A stretch of DNA of 64,000 nt from Gammaproteobacteria bacterium (GTDB lineage Bacteria > Pseudomonadota > Gammaproteobacteria > Xanthomonadales > SZUA-36): NCBI GenBank assembly GCA_024279945.1, contig JAJRRA010000072.1:124001-188000 (forward strand). The letters run 5' to 3'. The notes under the pieces are model-generated. The model was not told where the DNA came from. It did no database searches and saw only the letters and a program-made list of their open reading frames with translations. Position 1 is the stretch's first letter. Each line of letters starts with the position of its first letter. This document shows, piece after piece, positions 45,299-55,829 of the stretch. The translations under genes and the position numbers were made by a program.

Positions 45299-46477
45299 AT
45301 GAGTTATCTACGTATGGAAAACCTGGAGCTTTCCGGCCAGAGAGTCATGATCCGGGAAGACCTCAATGTGCCCATCAGTGACGGGCAGGTCACCTCTGAT
45401 GCAAGAATCAGGGCGGTCTTGCCTACCCTGCATATGGCCCTGGAAAAGGGTGCAGCGATCCTCTTGCTGTCACATCTGGGGCGTCCGATTGAGGGGGAAT
45501 TCGATGCACAATTCTCCCTCCGGCCGGTCGCATCCTGTCTGGAGGAATTGTTGGGCAGGACGGTCCGGTTTGAGTCCCACTGGCTGGACGGTGTGGATGT
45601 CGCAGCCGGTGAGGTGGTTCTTTGTGAGAATGTTCGGTTCAATCGCGGAGAGAAAGACAATGATGCGTGCCTGGCGCAAACCATGGCTGACTTGTGTGAC
45701 GTTTTTGTCATGGATGCATTTGGTACGGCTCACCGCGCCCAGGCTTCTACCGAAGGCGTGGTGCGTGCGGCTTCCCTGGCTTGCGCCGGCCCCCTGCTCA
45801 GCAGGGAGTTGGATGCGCTGAAAAAGTCCCTTTACGATCCGGTTCGCCCCATGCTGGCCATCGTAGGCGGTTCCAAAGTTTCAACCAAGCTTAAAGTGCT
45901 CGATACACTGCTGGATCGGGTTGACGAGTTGATCGTGGGCGGAGGTATTGCCAATACGTTCATTGCGGCCTCCGGTTATGACGTTGGTCAGTCATTGTAT
46001 GAGCCTGACCTGATCCACAACGCGCAAGGCCTGATTCAAAAAGCTCATGCACAAGGCGGTTCGATTCCCATTCCGCAAGATGTGCTTGTTGCCAAATCTT
46101 TTTCACCTGATGCAAAGCCCCAGGTGCGAAGTGTGGACGAGGTAGCCGCAGACGAAATGATTCTTGACATTGGACCGTTGACGGCAGTTGATTATTCTGA
46201 GGTCATTGCCGGATCCGGAACGGTGATATGGAATGGCCCGGTCGGTGTGTTCGAGTTCCCGCATTTTGCTGCAGGGACCCGGGCGATTGCCGAGGCTATC
46301 GAACGCTCTTCTGCCTTCAGTATTGCCGGGGGTGGAGACACCCTTGCCGCGATTGACCAGTTTGGAGTGAAAGAGGGACTAAGTTACATTTCCACCGGCG
46401 GTGGCGCATTTCTTGAATTTGTGGAAGGAAAGCCGTTGCCGGCGGTTGTTGCTTTACAGGAAGTTGCGGGTGATTAG
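45299..46477 (+). CDS. pgk: Phosphoglycerate kinase
   Basis: Reversible ATP-forming step of glycolysis. 392 residues with [80 protein letters not shown] and the terminal [13 protein letters not shown]...[12 protein letters not shown]. Full length for bacteria. The normal neighbour fba is not found downstream; two lipoprotein genes lie between pgk and pyk. Confidence 0.97.
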   Translation: MSYLRMENLELSGQRVMIREDLNVPISDGQVTSDARIRAVLPTLHMALEKGAAILLLSHLGRPIEGEFDAQFSLRPVASCLEELLGRTVRFESHWLDGVDVAAGEVVLCENVRFNRGEKDNDACLAQTMADLCDVFVMDAFGTAHRAQASTEGVVRAASLACAGPLLSRELDALKKSLYDPVRPMLAIVGGSKVSTKLKVLDTLLDRVDELIVGGGIANTFIAASGYDVGQSLYEPDLIHNAQGLIQKAHAQGGSIPIPQDVLVAKSFSPDAKPQVRSVDEVAADEMILDIGPLTAVDYSEVIAGSGTVIWNGPVGVFEFPHFAAGTRAIAEAIERSSAFSIAGGGDTLAAIDQFGVKEGLSYISTGGGAFLEFVEGKPLPAVVALQEVAGD

Positions 46478-46573
46478 ATCATTTTGGCCTGTTACTATAG
46501 GGTCCGGTAGACGGGTAACCCGGTGCTGTTGCCGGTCTGTTTGTAGTCCACAAAATTTCTCCTGGAGTAAACT

Positions 46574-47185
46574 ATGAAACGAGGCTTGAACAGAAAGCTG
46601 ATACAGACTTTTCTTGTTGGTGCGACCCTGACTGTTTTTCTTGCGGCTTGTGCACCCACGGTCAAGGTTCGCAGCGATGTCGATCCAACGGTCAATCTCC
46701 GTGATTATCAGACCTATGAGTTTTTTAGCCAGTTGGGCGTAGAAGGCGACAATTACTCTGGTCTTCTCGGCCGACATTTTCGTGATGCCATTTCTGCCCA
46801 GATGGATTCACGGAATTTTACCCAGTCCGATTCACCACAGCTTCAGATCAACGTCAGCATCGGATCTGAAGATAAAGTGCGGGTAAATACTTACCAGGAT
46901 CCATACCTTTACGGCGGTTATTATGGATGGGGTGGCTATGGTTTTTACGGTAGCCCTATGGGATATGGTTACGGTGGTGGCACCCGCACCACCGTGCATC
47001 AGTACACAGAGGCCAAGGTCTATATTGATCTGGTGGACTCTGAGCAACACAAAGTTGTATGGCAGGGTGTTGCTACGTTTACCTTGACCGACAAGTTACA
47101 GGAAAATATTCGTCAAACCGTTTATGACACTGTCGACAAAATCTTTAGCAAGTTCCCGGTTGCGGCTCCAGAGGCCGGTAAGTGA
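46574..47185 (+). CDS. DUF4136 lipoprotein, copy 1
   Basis: 203 residues with a lipoprotein signal (lipobox FLAAC, lipidated Cys26). The mature part starts TVKVRSDVDPTVNLRDYQTYEFF, the DUF4136 signature, and has a glycine/tyrosine-rich stretch near 110-135 (GGYYGWGGYGFYGSP). It ends with the conserved HKVVWQGVA and an amphipathic helix. Overlaps the start of copy 2 by four bases (GTGA). Function of the family unknown; probably outer-membrane attached. Confidence 0.88.
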   Translation: MKRGLNRKLIQTFLVGATLTVFLAACAPTVKVRSDVDPTVNLRDYQTYEFFSQLGVEGDNYSGLLGRHFRDAISAQMDSRNFTQSDSPQLQINVSIGSEDKVRVNTYQDPYLYGGYYGWGGYGFYGSPMGYGYGGGTRTTVHQYTEAKVYIDLVDSEQHKVVWQGVATFTLTDKLQENIRQTVYDTVDKIFSKFPVAAPEAGK

Positions 47186-47793
47186 CACATGAACACCAGG
47201 GCTGTTTAGTTCGCCGGCGTCATTATTTTTTGCGTGGTGCAGGCATTTTTCTGACGATTCTGCTGTCAGCCTGTTCTTCGGGCCTGCAGGTTCGCAGTGA
47301 CATCGATCCGGCAGCAGATTTCAGCCAGTATCAGACTTATGATTTTTTCGACCCCATGGGCATAGAAGGGGGTTACAACTCACCGGTTTTCGGTGAACAT
47401 TTCCGGGCTGCGATCACTCGTGAGATGGGCCAGCGAAAATATCGGAAGGCAGATTCTCCCGATCTGATGGTCAATGTGACGATCCGGACGGATGATCAGG
47501 TCAGGATGAGATCTTATACGGCACCCTATATGAGCGGCGCTTACTATAACCGTCCGGGTGGTGCTTTTTATGGTTCCAGTCTCGGCCTGGGTGTTTCAGT
47601 CAGCCAACGAGCCACCAAAGTCACTGAAGTCTCAGTGTTTATTGATCTGATAGATGCCAAACAGCATAAAGTCGTTTGGCAGGGTGTAGCTGTCCTTGAT
47701 GCCAACGACAAAGTGGCAAAACAGTTGCGTAACGCTATTTATACGGCCGTGCAAGAAATTTTCAAGAAATACTCGCACACGGCAGGACAGTAA
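47182..47793 (+). CDS. DUF4136 lipoprotein, copy 2
   Basis: 203 residues from GTG 47182. Lipobox LLSAC (Cys31), then GLQVRSDIDPAADFSQYQTYDFFDPMGIEGG, FGEHFRAAITREMGQRKYRKADSPDLMVNVTI and HKVVWQGVAVLDANDKVAKQL. It aligns with copy 1 along its length, so the two are a tandem duplication that has diverged strongly. The Gly/Tyr-rich region is shorter here. Translationally coupled to copy 1. Confidence 0.87.
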   Translation: MTHEHQGCLVRRRHYFLRGAGIFLTILLSACSSGLQVRSDIDPAADFSQYQTYDFFDPMGIEGGYNSPVFGEHFRAAITREMGQRKYRKADSPDLMVNVTIRTDDQVRMRSYTAPYMSGAYYNRPGGAFYGSSLGLGVSVSQRATKVTEVSVFIDLIDAKQHKVVWQGVAVLDANDKVAKQLRNAIYTAVQEIFKKYSHTAGQ

Positions 47794-47817
47794 ACCAGGA
47801 TTGCAAAAGGCCATCAC

Positions 47818-49293
47818 TTGCGCCGTACTAAGATTATAGCCACCCTGGGACCCGCGACCGATGACCGGAAAGTGCTGGAAGGCATCATTCGGGCGGGAGC
47901 GGACGTATTCCGCCTCAATATGTCGCATGGATCAGTCGAGGAACAGGCAGTCCGTGCACGCATGGTGCGTGAAGTATCATCCCGCCTTGGCCGCGAAGTC
48001 GCACTGCTTGCCGATCTCCAGGGTCCAAAAATACGTGTTGAGCATTTTGAGAATGGTCGTGTCACGCTGTCATCCGGTGACCAATTTGTGCTGGATGCTG
48101 AAGACGCTGTAACGCCGGGTGACAAAAACCGCGTTGGCGTCAGTTATCCGGGCCTGGTTGATGACGTCAAAGCCGGAGATTTACTGTTGCTGGACGATGG
48201 CATGATTTCCATGCGTGTCCAAACCGTTGGCGCAGGCCGGATTGTATGCAAGGTGGAAAACGGCGGCATACTCACGGATCGTAAAGGGCTGAACCTGCAG
48301 GGAGGCGGCCTCTCTCTTTCCGGGATCGCAGAACATGATTTGCCGCACATCAATGCGGCAGCAGAAATGGGTGTGGATTACCTGGCAGTCTCATTTGTCA
48401 GCAACGCTGAAGACATGAACCGGGCACGCAGACTGTTGCGTGCCGCAGGCAGCCAGGCCTCATTGATCGCCAAAATTGAGCGCATGGAGGCGATTCATAA
48501 TCTGGAAGAGATTTGTGATGCATCCGATGCCGTCCTGGTCGCACGAGGGGATTTGGGGGTGGAGATCGGAGATGAGGAGTTGCCCGGCCTGCAGAAGCAG
48601 ATTATCCGGACTGCCCTGAAACATAACCGGGTCGTGGCCACTGCAACCCAGATGATGCAGTCCATGATCGAAAATCCCATTCCCACTCGGGCCGAGGTGC
48701 TCGATGTAGCTAACGCAGTTATTGACGGTACCGACGCGGTAATGCTGTCCGCTGAAACTGCAGTGGGCAGGCATCCGGTCAAGGTGATCGAGGCGATGAA
48801 TCGTATCTGTTTGGGGGCGGAGCGTCATTCTGACCGAGAGGGGGATATCACCCAGTTGAACGTTCGGTTCCAGCGTATTGACCAGGCAATTGCAATGGCC
48901 GCCATGTTCATGGCAACCAATGTGCCCATTCAGGCAATTATCGCGCTGACCGAGTCCGGTTCAACAGCCCAGTGGCTGTCTCGGGTGCAGTCATCAGTAC
49001 CGATCTATGCCCTTTCCCCCAATGAAAAAAGCCGGCGCAGGATGGCTTTGTTCCGCAATGTCTACCCCACAAAATATCAGCCAAAAGGGGGCGATATCGA
49101 TAAAGTTGTCGGGGATGCCTTGCAGGTATTGTGGCAACTGGGTGTTCTCGCCGCCGGAGACCGGGTTATCCTGACTATGGGTGACCGGATGGGTGACCGG
49201 GGCGGCACCAACACCCTCAGGCTGGTCCGGGTTGATCAGGAAGGCGGCTACGATCACCAGACGGAACTTGATCTCTACCAGTCCAGCAGTTAA
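47818..49293 (+). CDS. pyk: Pyruvate kinase
   Basis: 491 residues from TTG 47818 (RRTKIIATLGPATDDRK, the invariant pyruvate kinase opening). ADLQGPKIRVEHFENG, LNLPG-like segment replaced by LNLQGGGLSL, SLIAKIERMEAIHNLEEI, VARGDLGVEIGDEELPGLQKQII, ATQMMQSMIENPIPTRAEV and the C-terminal allosteric domain. PykA/PykF choice cannot be made. It lies 24 bp after the second lipoprotein gene. Confidence 0.95.
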   Translation: MRRTKIIATLGPATDDRKVLEGIIRAGADVFRLNMSHGSVEEQAVRARMVREVSSRLGREVALLADLQGPKIRVEHFENGRVTLSSGDQFVLDAEDAVTPGDKNRVGVSYPGLVDDVKAGDLLLLDDGMISMRVQTVGAGRIVCKVENGGILTDRKGLNLQGGGLSLSGIAEHDLPHINAAAEMGVDYLAVSFVSNAEDMNRARRLLRAAGSQASLIAKIERMEAIHNLEEICDASDAVLVARGDLGVEIGDEELPGLQKQIIRTALKHNRVVATATQMMQSMIENPIPTRAEVLDVANAVIDGTDAVMLSAETAVGRHPVKVIEAMNRICLGAERHSDREGDITQLNVRFQRIDQAIAMAAMFMATNVPIQAIIALTESGSTAQWLSRVQSSVPIYALSPNEKSRRRMALFRNVYPTKYQPKGGDIDKVVGDALQVLWQLGVLAAGDRVILTMGDRMGDRGGTNTLRLVRVDQEGGYDHQTELDLYQSSS

Positions 49294-49299
49294 CAGTCG

Positions 49300-49340
49300 G
49301 CCGGCCAAGGAGTATAAAATGGGCGGCATGTCTTTTTTTT
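49300..49340 (+). terminator. Possible intrinsic terminator after pyk
   Basis: GCCGGCC (49300-49306) can pair with GGGCGGC (49321-49327) at six of seven positions; a run of eight T residues lies at 49333-49340 after a 5-nt gap. The long loop (14 nt) and gap weaken the call. The rest of the 144-bp gap to maeB (49294-49437) contains TTGACG at about 49363 that could be a -35 element. Confidence 0.4.
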
Positions 49341-49437
49341 CACGATGTTCAACATATTTTCTTGACGTCAACTCCCGCTGAATTTCCTGAACGGAATTGA
49401 GTAGTAACTATCGGGTAATATCCCACAGGTCAAAATC

Positions 49438-51750
49438 ATGAGCAACAGCTTTAAAGAAGCCGCACTGTATTATCACCGCCATCCGCAGCCCGGCAAGATC
49501 AAGATCACTCCGACCAAGGTACTGACCACACAACTGGATCTGTCACTGGCTTATTCACCGGGTGTTGCGGCCGCCTGTGAGTTGATTCACGAAGATCCGG
49601 CCACGGTCAGTGAAGTGACCGCCCGGGGCAACCTGGTGGCTGTGATCAGTGACGGAACGGCAGTACTGGGGCTTGGTGATATCGGTCCCCTGGCCGCCAA
49701 ACCCGTCATGGAAGGCAAAGCGGTGCTGTTCAAGAAATTTGCGAATATTGATGTTTTCGATATCGAAATCAACGAACAGGATCCGGAGAAATTGATCGAG
49801 ATCATCGCCTCGCTGGAACCTACTTTTGGCGGCATAAATCTGGAGGATATCAAGGCCCCGGGCGCATTCAGAATCGAAGCGGCGCTCAAGGAACGCCTCA
49901 ATATCCCTGTGTTTCATGACGACCAGCATGGCACGGCCATCATTACTGCGGCGGCCGTGCTCAATGCGCTGCATATTGTCGGCAAGAACATCGGGGAAGT
50001 AACCCTCGCGGCATCTGGTGCTGGTGCTGCCGGTATTGCCTGTCTGGACCTGCTCGTGCAACTGGGGATGAAAAAGGAAAATATTACGGTGACGGACAGC
50101 CGGGGCGTGATTTATCCGGGCCGTGATGAAAACATGGAGCCGACCAAGGCTGCCTACGCCCGGGAAACAGACATGCGGACGCTTGCGGAGGCTGTGAATG
50201 GGGCGGATCTGTTTCTCGGTGTGTCGGTAATGGGAATACTCAGTAAGGAGATGGTGGCAACCATGGCCGACCAGCCGATCATCCTTGCCCTGGCCAACCC
50301 CGACCCGGAAATCCTGCCGGAAGATGCGAAAGCGGTACGTCCCGATTCCATCCTCTGCACCGGGCGTTCCGATTACCCCAACCAGGTTAACAATGTCCTT
50401 TGTTTTCCCTATATTTTCAGGGGTGCGCTGGACGTTGGCGCCCGTACCATCAATGACGAAATGAAGCTGGCTTGTGTGCGCGCCCTGGCTGAACTTACCC
50501 GCAAGGAAGTACAGCAACTTGGCCCAATTGCCCACGAGGATGAATCATTGTCCTTCGGGCCGGACTATATTATCCCAAAGCCATTCGATCCGCGTTTGCT
50601 GGTTCAGGTGGCCCCTGCCGTTGCGCAGGCTGCGATGGACAGCGGTGTTGCTACCCGACCCATTGAAAGCATGGCTGCCTACCGAGCATCCCTGGATGCT
50701 TTTGTTTTTCGCACCAGCCTGTTGATGAAACCGGTGTTCGATGCGGCAAAGCGTAATCCGATGCGGGTGGTTTATGCAGAAGGGGAGGAGCCGGTGGTGT
50801 TACGGGCGATACAGTCTATTGTAGACAACGGCCTGGCCAGGCCTATCCTGGTTGGCCGCCCGAAGGTCATTGAACAGCGCATTAAAGACTTTGGCCTGCG
50901 TATCGAAGAGGGCAAGGATTTTGAACTGGTCAATCCGGAGTCCGACCCGCGCTACTGGGACTACTGGACAAGCTATCATTCCATTATGGAACGCCACGGG
51001 GTTTCCCCCGATACAGCTAAATTTATTGTTAGAACACGAACGAGTGTCATTGCCGCTTTGATGGTTCGCCGTGGTGAGGCCGATGCATTGATTACCGGTA
51101 TCGTGGGTCGTTTCCGCAAGAAATTGCGCTATGTGATGGATATAATCGGCAGACAGGATGGGGCAGATGTTATAGCGACCATGGGTGTCCTCAATACATC
51201 AGAAGGGGACTTTTTTGTATGCGACACGAACGTCAATTCGAATCCAAGCGCCGAGGAAATTGCTGAAATTACCATGATGGCTGCCGAGAAAATTAAAATC
51301 TTCGGTATACGGCCACGTATAGCGCTGTTGTCGCATTCTTCTTTTGGCAGTTATGAGGACAAGTCGGCACTCAAGATGAAAAAAGCACTGGAGATATTGA
51401 GGGAGAAGGCGCCCGAACTGGAAATTGAGGGTGAGATGACTGCCGATATGGCACTGAATGAAGAATACAGAAACCAGTCATTTCCTAATTCCCAACTCCA
51501 CGGTCCGGCTAACCTCCTGGTTGCGCCCAACCTTGATGCGGCTCACATTGCTTTTGGACTGGCGCGGGCGGTCAGTAATTCCGTCACGGTCGGCCCGATT
51601 CTGCTTGGTGCCAGGATGCCGGTACATGTGATGACGCCATCTGCATCGGAGCGACGAATCATGAACATGACAGCCATCGCCGTGGTGGATGCTCAGATTC
51701 ACAAGAGCCGGCGTGACGACAAGGTGACACCCACAGGAGGCTCTGCATGA
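49438..51750 (+). CDS. maeB: NADP-dependent malic enzyme fused to phosphotransacetylase-like domain
   Basis: 770 residues. The N-terminal malic-enzyme half (about 1-420) shows [18 protein letters not shown], the catalytic [20 protein letters not shown] region and the Rossmann [17 protein letters not shown]. The C-terminal half (about 430-750) resembles phosphate acetyltransferase ([50 protein letters not shown]) and in related enzymes is regulatory. Decarboxylates malate to pyruvate. Its stop overlaps the aceE start (ATGA), which links it to pyruvate dehydrogenase. Confidence 0.95.
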   Translation: MSNSFKEAALYYHRHPQPGKIKITPTKVLTTQLDLSLAYSPGVAAACELIHEDPATVSEVTARGNLVAVISDGTAVLGLGDIGPLAAKPVMEGKAVLFKKFANIDVFDIEINEQDPEKLIEIIASLEPTFGGINLEDIKAPGAFRIEAALKERLNIPVFHDDQHGTAIITAAAVLNALHIVGKNIGEVTLAASGAGAAGIACLDLLVQLGMKKENITVTDSRGVIYPGRDENMEPTKAAYARETDMRTLAEAVNGADLFLGVSVMGILSKEMVATMADQPIILALANPDPEILPEDAKAVRPDSILCTGRSDYPNQVNNVLCFPYIFRGALDVGARTINDEMKLACVRALAELTRKEVQQLGPIAHEDESLSFGPDYIIPKPFDPRLLVQVAPAVAQAAMDSGVATRPIESMAAYRASLDAFVFRTSLLMKPVFDAAKRNPMRVVYAEGEEPVVLRAIQSIVDNGLARPILVGRPKVIEQRIKDFGLRIEEGKDFELVNPESDPRYWDYWTSYHSIMERHGVSPDTAKFIVRTRTSVIAALMVRRGEADALITGIVGRFRKKLRYVMDIIGRQDGADVIATMGVLNTSEGDFFVCDTNVNSNPSAEEIAEITMMAAEKIKIFGIRPRIALLSHSSFGSYEDKSALKMKKALEILREKAPELEIEGEMTADMALNEEYRNQSFPNSQLHGPANLLVAPNLDAAHIAFGLARAVSNSVTVGPILLGARMPVHVMTPSASERRIMNMTAIAVVDAQIHKSRRDDKVTPTGGSA

Positions 51751-54419
51751 CCCGGACAGATGACAAGGTTCATCATGATACAGATCCACAGGAAACAGAG
51801 GAGTGGATTGATTCGCTGCGTGCGGTCATCGAACGGGAAGGTCCTGTCAGAGCGCACTTCCTGCTGGAAAAACTGGTTGACTACACGCGCCGTTCCGGTG
51901 GTTACTTGCCCTACGATGCAACCACTGCATACGTCAACACGATCCCGGCACAGCAGGGCGAACCTCACCCCGGGAACACGGAACTGGAATACCGCATTCG
52001 CTCGATCATCCGCTGGAATGCGATGGCCATGGTCGTGCGGGCCAGCAAGCGGGGTGGCGAACTGGGTGGTCATATCGCCAGTTTTGCGTCAGCGGCAACT
52101 CTTTACGACATCGGTTTCAACTACTTTTTCCATGGGGCGGATCATCCGGGCGGGGGAGACCTGGTGTATATCCAGGGTCATTCATCACCGGGTATTTATG
52201 CACGATCCTATCTTGAGGGGCGCATATCAGAGGAACAGATGGATGGCTTTCGCCAGGAAACCGGGGGTGGCGGCCTGAGTTCATACCCGCATCCCTGGCT
52301 GATGCCCGATTACTGGCAGTTTCCAACCGTTTCCATGGGGCTCGGCCCCATAACAGCTATTTACCAGGCAAGGTTCCTGAAGTATTTACATGACCGGGGC
52401 ATTGCCGATACCTCCCGTCGCAAAGTCTGGTGCTTCATGGGGGATGGAGAGAGCGATGAGCCGGAATCACTGGGAGCCATCTCTCTGGCTGGCAGGGAGA
52501 AGCTGGATAACCTGATTTTCGTTGTCAACTGCAACCTCCAGCGCCTCGACGGCCCGGTTCGCGGCAACGGCAAGATTATCCAGGAACTGGAAGGCGTGTT
52601 TCGAGGTGCCGGCTGGAATGTGCTCAAAGTGATTTGGGGATCCTACTGGGACAAGCTATTCGCCAAGGACAAGGATGGGCTGTTGCGCCAGCGTATGGAA
52701 GAGGCCGTGTACGGGGAATATCAAAACTATAAAGCCAAGGGCGGAGCGTATACGCGTGAGCATTTTTTCGGCAAATATCCCGAATTGCTGGAAATGGTGG
52801 CCAGAATGACCGACCGGGACATCTGGCGCCTGAACCGGGGTGGTCATGATCCACACAAAATGTATGCGGCCTACCACGTAGCAGTCAACCACCAGGGGCA
52901 TCCCACTGTGATTCTTGCCAAGACAGTGAAGGGTTACGGCATGGGGGAAGCTGGTGAGGCCCAGAACATAACCCATCAACAGAAAAAAATGGATGTCGAT
53001 TCAATTCGTAAGTTTCGGGACCGCTTTGGTTTGCCGATTGCAGATGAAGAACTGGAAGACGTGCCTTACTATCATCCCGGCTCGGACAGTGAGGAAGTCA
53101 AGTATATGCTGGAGCACCGCGAGAAACTCGGTGGTCCGATCCCTCAGCGCCGCCCCGCCCCGGCATCGCTGGAAATTCCCGGTATCGAGGTCTTTGAACC
53201 CTTGCTGAAAGCCAGCGGTGATCGGGAAATCAGTACCACGATGTCTTTTGTCCGCATACTTACCATCCTGTTGCGGGATAAAAAGATAGCGAAACGCATC
53301 GTGCCCATCGTTGCGGATGAGGCGCGGACTTTTGGTATGGAAGGCATGTTTCGCCAATTGGGCATTTATTCATCAGTGGGACAGCTTTATACCCCGGTGG
53401 ATTCGGACCAGTTGATGTTCTACAAAGAGGACAGGGAGGGGCAGATACTGCAGGAAGGGATTACCGAAGCCGGCGCTATGTCTTCATGGATTGCCGCGGC
53501 TACCAGTTACTCCAGCAGCGGTGTCGCCATGATCCCCTTTTTCATCTTCTATTCCATGTTCGGCTTCCAGCGCATTGGTGATCTGGCCTGGGCTGCCGGC
53601 GATATGCGGGCCAGGGGTTTCCTGATCGGGGGGACCGCTGGGCGCACCACGCTGAATGGTGAAGGCCTGCAACATGAAGACGGCAACAGTCACATGATCG
53701 CAGGGATGGTGCCCAACTGTGTTGCATACGACCCGACGTTCGGTTATGAATTAGCCGTAATCATTCAGGATGGCCTGCGGCGGATGTACCAGGAACAGGA
53801 GGATATCTACTACTACATCACGGTAATGAACGAGAACTACACTCACCCGGAAATGCCCGAGGGAGCGGAAGAAGGTATCCGCAATGGACTCTATCTTTTC
53901 AGGCAGGGGCCGGAGGGTGGCCGCAAGGTACAGTTGATCGGCTCGGGTACGATTTTGCGGGAAGTGATCGCGGCTGCCAACATTCTTGAGCAGGATTTCG
54001 GCGTTGTTTCGGATATCTGGAGTGCGACCAGCTTCACACAACTGCGTCGCGATGGAGTGGACTGCACTCGCTGGAACCGGCTGAATCCGGAAAAAGAAGC
54101 AAAAATGCCCTGGGTAACGGCATGTCTGAGTGACCAAAAGGGTCCGGTAGTTGCCGCCTCAGATTATGTCCGGGCGTTTGCGGATCAGATACGTGGCTTT
54201 TTGCCGCAGGAAGATTACATCGTACTGGGCACCGATGGCTTTGGCCGTTCGGACACACGCGAAAAGCTGCGTCATTTCTTTGAAGTGGATCGTCGCAGTA
54301 TCGCTTATGCGGCTCTCTATGCGCTGTTTCGTCAGGGGCTGCTCAGCCAGAGTGACCTGTTGTCTGCTCGCTCGAAACTGGGTATTGATCCCGACAAGTT
54401 AAATTCGGTAGACCTGTAA
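51747..54419 (+). CDS. aceE: Pyruvate dehydrogenase E1 component (homodimeric type)
   Basis: 890 residues; ThDP-dependent decarboxylation of pyruvate and acetyl transfer to the E2 lipoyl group. Landmarks: YIRSIIRWNAMAMV-like RSIIRWNAMAMVVRA, GGHIASFASAATLYDIGFNYF, ThDP motif GDGESDEPESLGA...NCNLQRLDGPVRGNGK, VADEARTFGMEGMFRQ, GGTAGRTTLNGEGLQHEDG and YYYITVMNENYTHPE. AGGAGG lies seven bases before the ATG, which is within the end of maeB. The gene is followed by aceF and lpdA. Confidence 0.97.
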   Translation: MTRTDDKVHHDTDPQETEEWIDSLRAVIEREGPVRAHFLLEKLVDYTRRSGGYLPYDATTAYVNTIPAQQGEPHPGNTELEYRIRSIIRWNAMAMVVRASKRGGELGGHIASFASAATLYDIGFNYFFHGADHPGGGDLVYIQGHSSPGIYARSYLEGRISEEQMDGFRQETGGGGLSSYPHPWLMPDYWQFPTVSMGLGPITAIYQARFLKYLHDRGIADTSRRKVWCFMGDGESDEPESLGAISLAGREKLDNLIFVVNCNLQRLDGPVRGNGKIIQELEGVFRGAGWNVLKVIWGSYWDKLFAKDKDGLLRQRMEEAVYGEYQNYKAKGGAYTREHFFGKYPELLEMVARMTDRDIWRLNRGGHDPHKMYAAYHVAVNHQGHPTVILAKTVKGYGMGEAGEAQNITHQQKKMDVDSIRKFRDRFGLPIADEELEDVPYYHPGSDSEEVKYMLEHREKLGGPIPQRRPAPASLEIPGIEVFEPLLKASGDREISTTMSFVRILTILLRDKKIAKRIVPIVADEARTFGMEGMFRQLGIYSSVGQLYTPVDSDQLMFYKEDREGQILQEGITEAGAMSSWIAAATSYSSSGVAMIPFFIFYSMFGFQRIGDLAWAAGDMRARGFLIGGTAGRTTLNGEGLQHEDGNSHMIAGMVPNCVAYDPTFGYELAVIIQDGLRRMYQEQEDIYYYITVMNENYTHPEMPEGAEEGIRNGLYLFRQGPEGGRKVQLIGSGTILREVIAAANILEQDFGVVSDIWSATSFTQLRRDGVDCTRWNRLNPEKEAKMPWVTACLSDQKGPVVAASDYVRAFADQIRGFLPQEDYIVLGTDGFGRSDTREKLRHFFEVDRRSIAYAALYALFRQGLLSQSDLLSARSKLGIDPDKLNSVDL

Positions 54420-54457
54420 TCGGCTTGCCATACGGGTGAGCAAAAACGGAGTTGAAT

Positions 54458-55771
54458 GTGAGCAATACGATTGAAATCAGGGTGCCCGATATCGGTGATT
54501 TCTCGGATATTCCAGTGATCGAGATCCTTGTATCCGTAGGTGACCCCGTCAACGTGGATGACTCACTGCTTACCCTGGAAAGTGACAAGGCCACCATGGA
54601 AATTCCCTCTCCGGCCGCCGGTGTGATCCGTGAAATAACGGTCAAGCTTGATGACACTGTATCCGAGGGGGATATTGTAGCAGTGCTGGAAGTGACCGAA
54701 GAAGCAAAACAGACCGGTCAAACGGATAGGCAAGCAGATCAGGATGAACCGCCAGCCGCAGTGGTGGCAGCCAGTGAGCCGGAATCAAAATCACCACTTG
54801 CTGCAGCAAAGGCAGCAACTCCCGTGCAAGCGGTCATTAATGCTCCGGGTGCAGCTTCGACCAGCGTACCTTATGCCAGCCCGGCTATTCGCCGTGTTGC
54901 CCGCGAACTTGGTGTTGATCTGTGTCAAGTGACGGGAAGTGGCAAGCGGGGGCGCATCGTCCGGGAGGATGTTTCGGCCTTCGTAAAAGCAGTGATGAGT
55001 GGCAGTGCAGGATCGGGTTCCGGAGGGTTTGGTTTTGATTTCCCCGAACTTCCGGAAGTTGATTACAGCCGCTATGGTGAGTTTGAACGAACGGCCTTGT
55101 CGCGCATCAAGAAGCTTTCTGCCGGACACCTGCACCGGAACTGGGTGAGCATTCCCCATGTCACCCAGCATGATGAGGCGGACGTCACGGATATGGAAGC
55201 CTTTCGCAAGGCCAATGCCGAGGAAGCCATTGCCCTGGGGTTCAAACTGACCCCGCTGGTTTTTCTGATCAAGGCTACGGTTGCCGCACTGAAAAAATTC
55301 CCTCAGTTCAATGCATCTCTCGACCGCGATGGGGAAACCCTGGTCCTCAAAAAATATTTCAATATCGGCATTGCAGTGAATACACCTGCCGGCCTGATTG
55401 TTCCGGTGATCCGGGATTGTGAACGCAAGGGCATCATGGAACTGGCGGCAGAGATGGCGGAAGTCAGTGGGCGGGCCAGGGAGAATAAACTCAAACCGCA
55501 GGACATCCAGGGGGGCTGTTTTTCCATTTCCAGCCTCGGCGGCATCGGTGGAACCGCTTTTACTCCGATCATCAACGCCCCAGAAGTCGCCATTCTCGGC
55601 GTTTCCCGGACCCGGATGATGCCGGTGTGGGATGGCAGTGAGTTTAAGCCGAGGCTGATGTTGCCCTTGTCGCTTTCCTATGACCATCGGGTCATTGACG
55701 GTGCGGAAGCTGCCTATTTTTGCCGCTATCTTGCCAGTCGTCTGGAAGACCTGAGAAGGTTGACGCTTTGA
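54458..55771 (+). CDS. aceF: Dihydrolipoyl acetyltransferase (pyruvate dehydrogenase E2)
   Basis: 437 residues from GTG 54458 (GGAG six bases upstream; TTG 54452 would leave no spacing). One lipoyl domain (1-80, lipoyl Lys44 in ESDKATMEI), an Ala/Pro/Gln-rich hinge, the E1/E3-binding domain (YASPAIRRVARELGVDL, GKRGRIVREDV) and the catalytic acyltransferase core with SYDHRVIDGAE (His410, Asp414). E. coli AceF has three lipoyl domains; here only one. Between aceE and lpdA. Confidence 0.95.
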   Translation: MSNTIEIRVPDIGDFSDIPVIEILVSVGDPVNVDDSLLTLESDKATMEIPSPAAGVIREITVKLDDTVSEGDIVAVLEVTEEAKQTGQTDRQADQDEPPAAVVAASEPESKSPLAAAKAATPVQAVINAPGAASTSVPYASPAIRRVARELGVDLCQVTGSGKRGRIVREDVSAFVKAVMSGSAGSGSGGFGFDFPELPEVDYSRYGEFERTALSRIKKLSAGHLHRNWVSIPHVTQHDEADVTDMEAFRKANAEEAIALGFKLTPLVFLIKATVAALKKFPQFNASLDRDGETLVLKKYFNIGIAVNTPAGLIVPVIRDCERKGIMELAAEMAEVSGRARENKLKPQDIQGGCFSISSLGGIGGTAFTPIINAPEVAILGVSRTRMMPVWDGSEFKPRLMLPLSLSYDHRVIDGAEAAYFCRYLASRLEDLRRLTL

Positions 55772-55829
55772 GCGGGGCAGGTGAGAAACTCATTATCGCA
55801 AGCGGCAGTACAAGCAGGGCAAAATCACC

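Noticed and set aside
49555-50535. 326-codon open frame on the minus strand
   Set aside because: Fully inside maeB, whose motifs are clear on the plus strand; a long antisense frame is expected at this base composition.
54791-55687. 298-codon open frame on the minus strand
   Set aside because: Antisense to aceF, which has lipoyl, binding and catalytic motifs intact.
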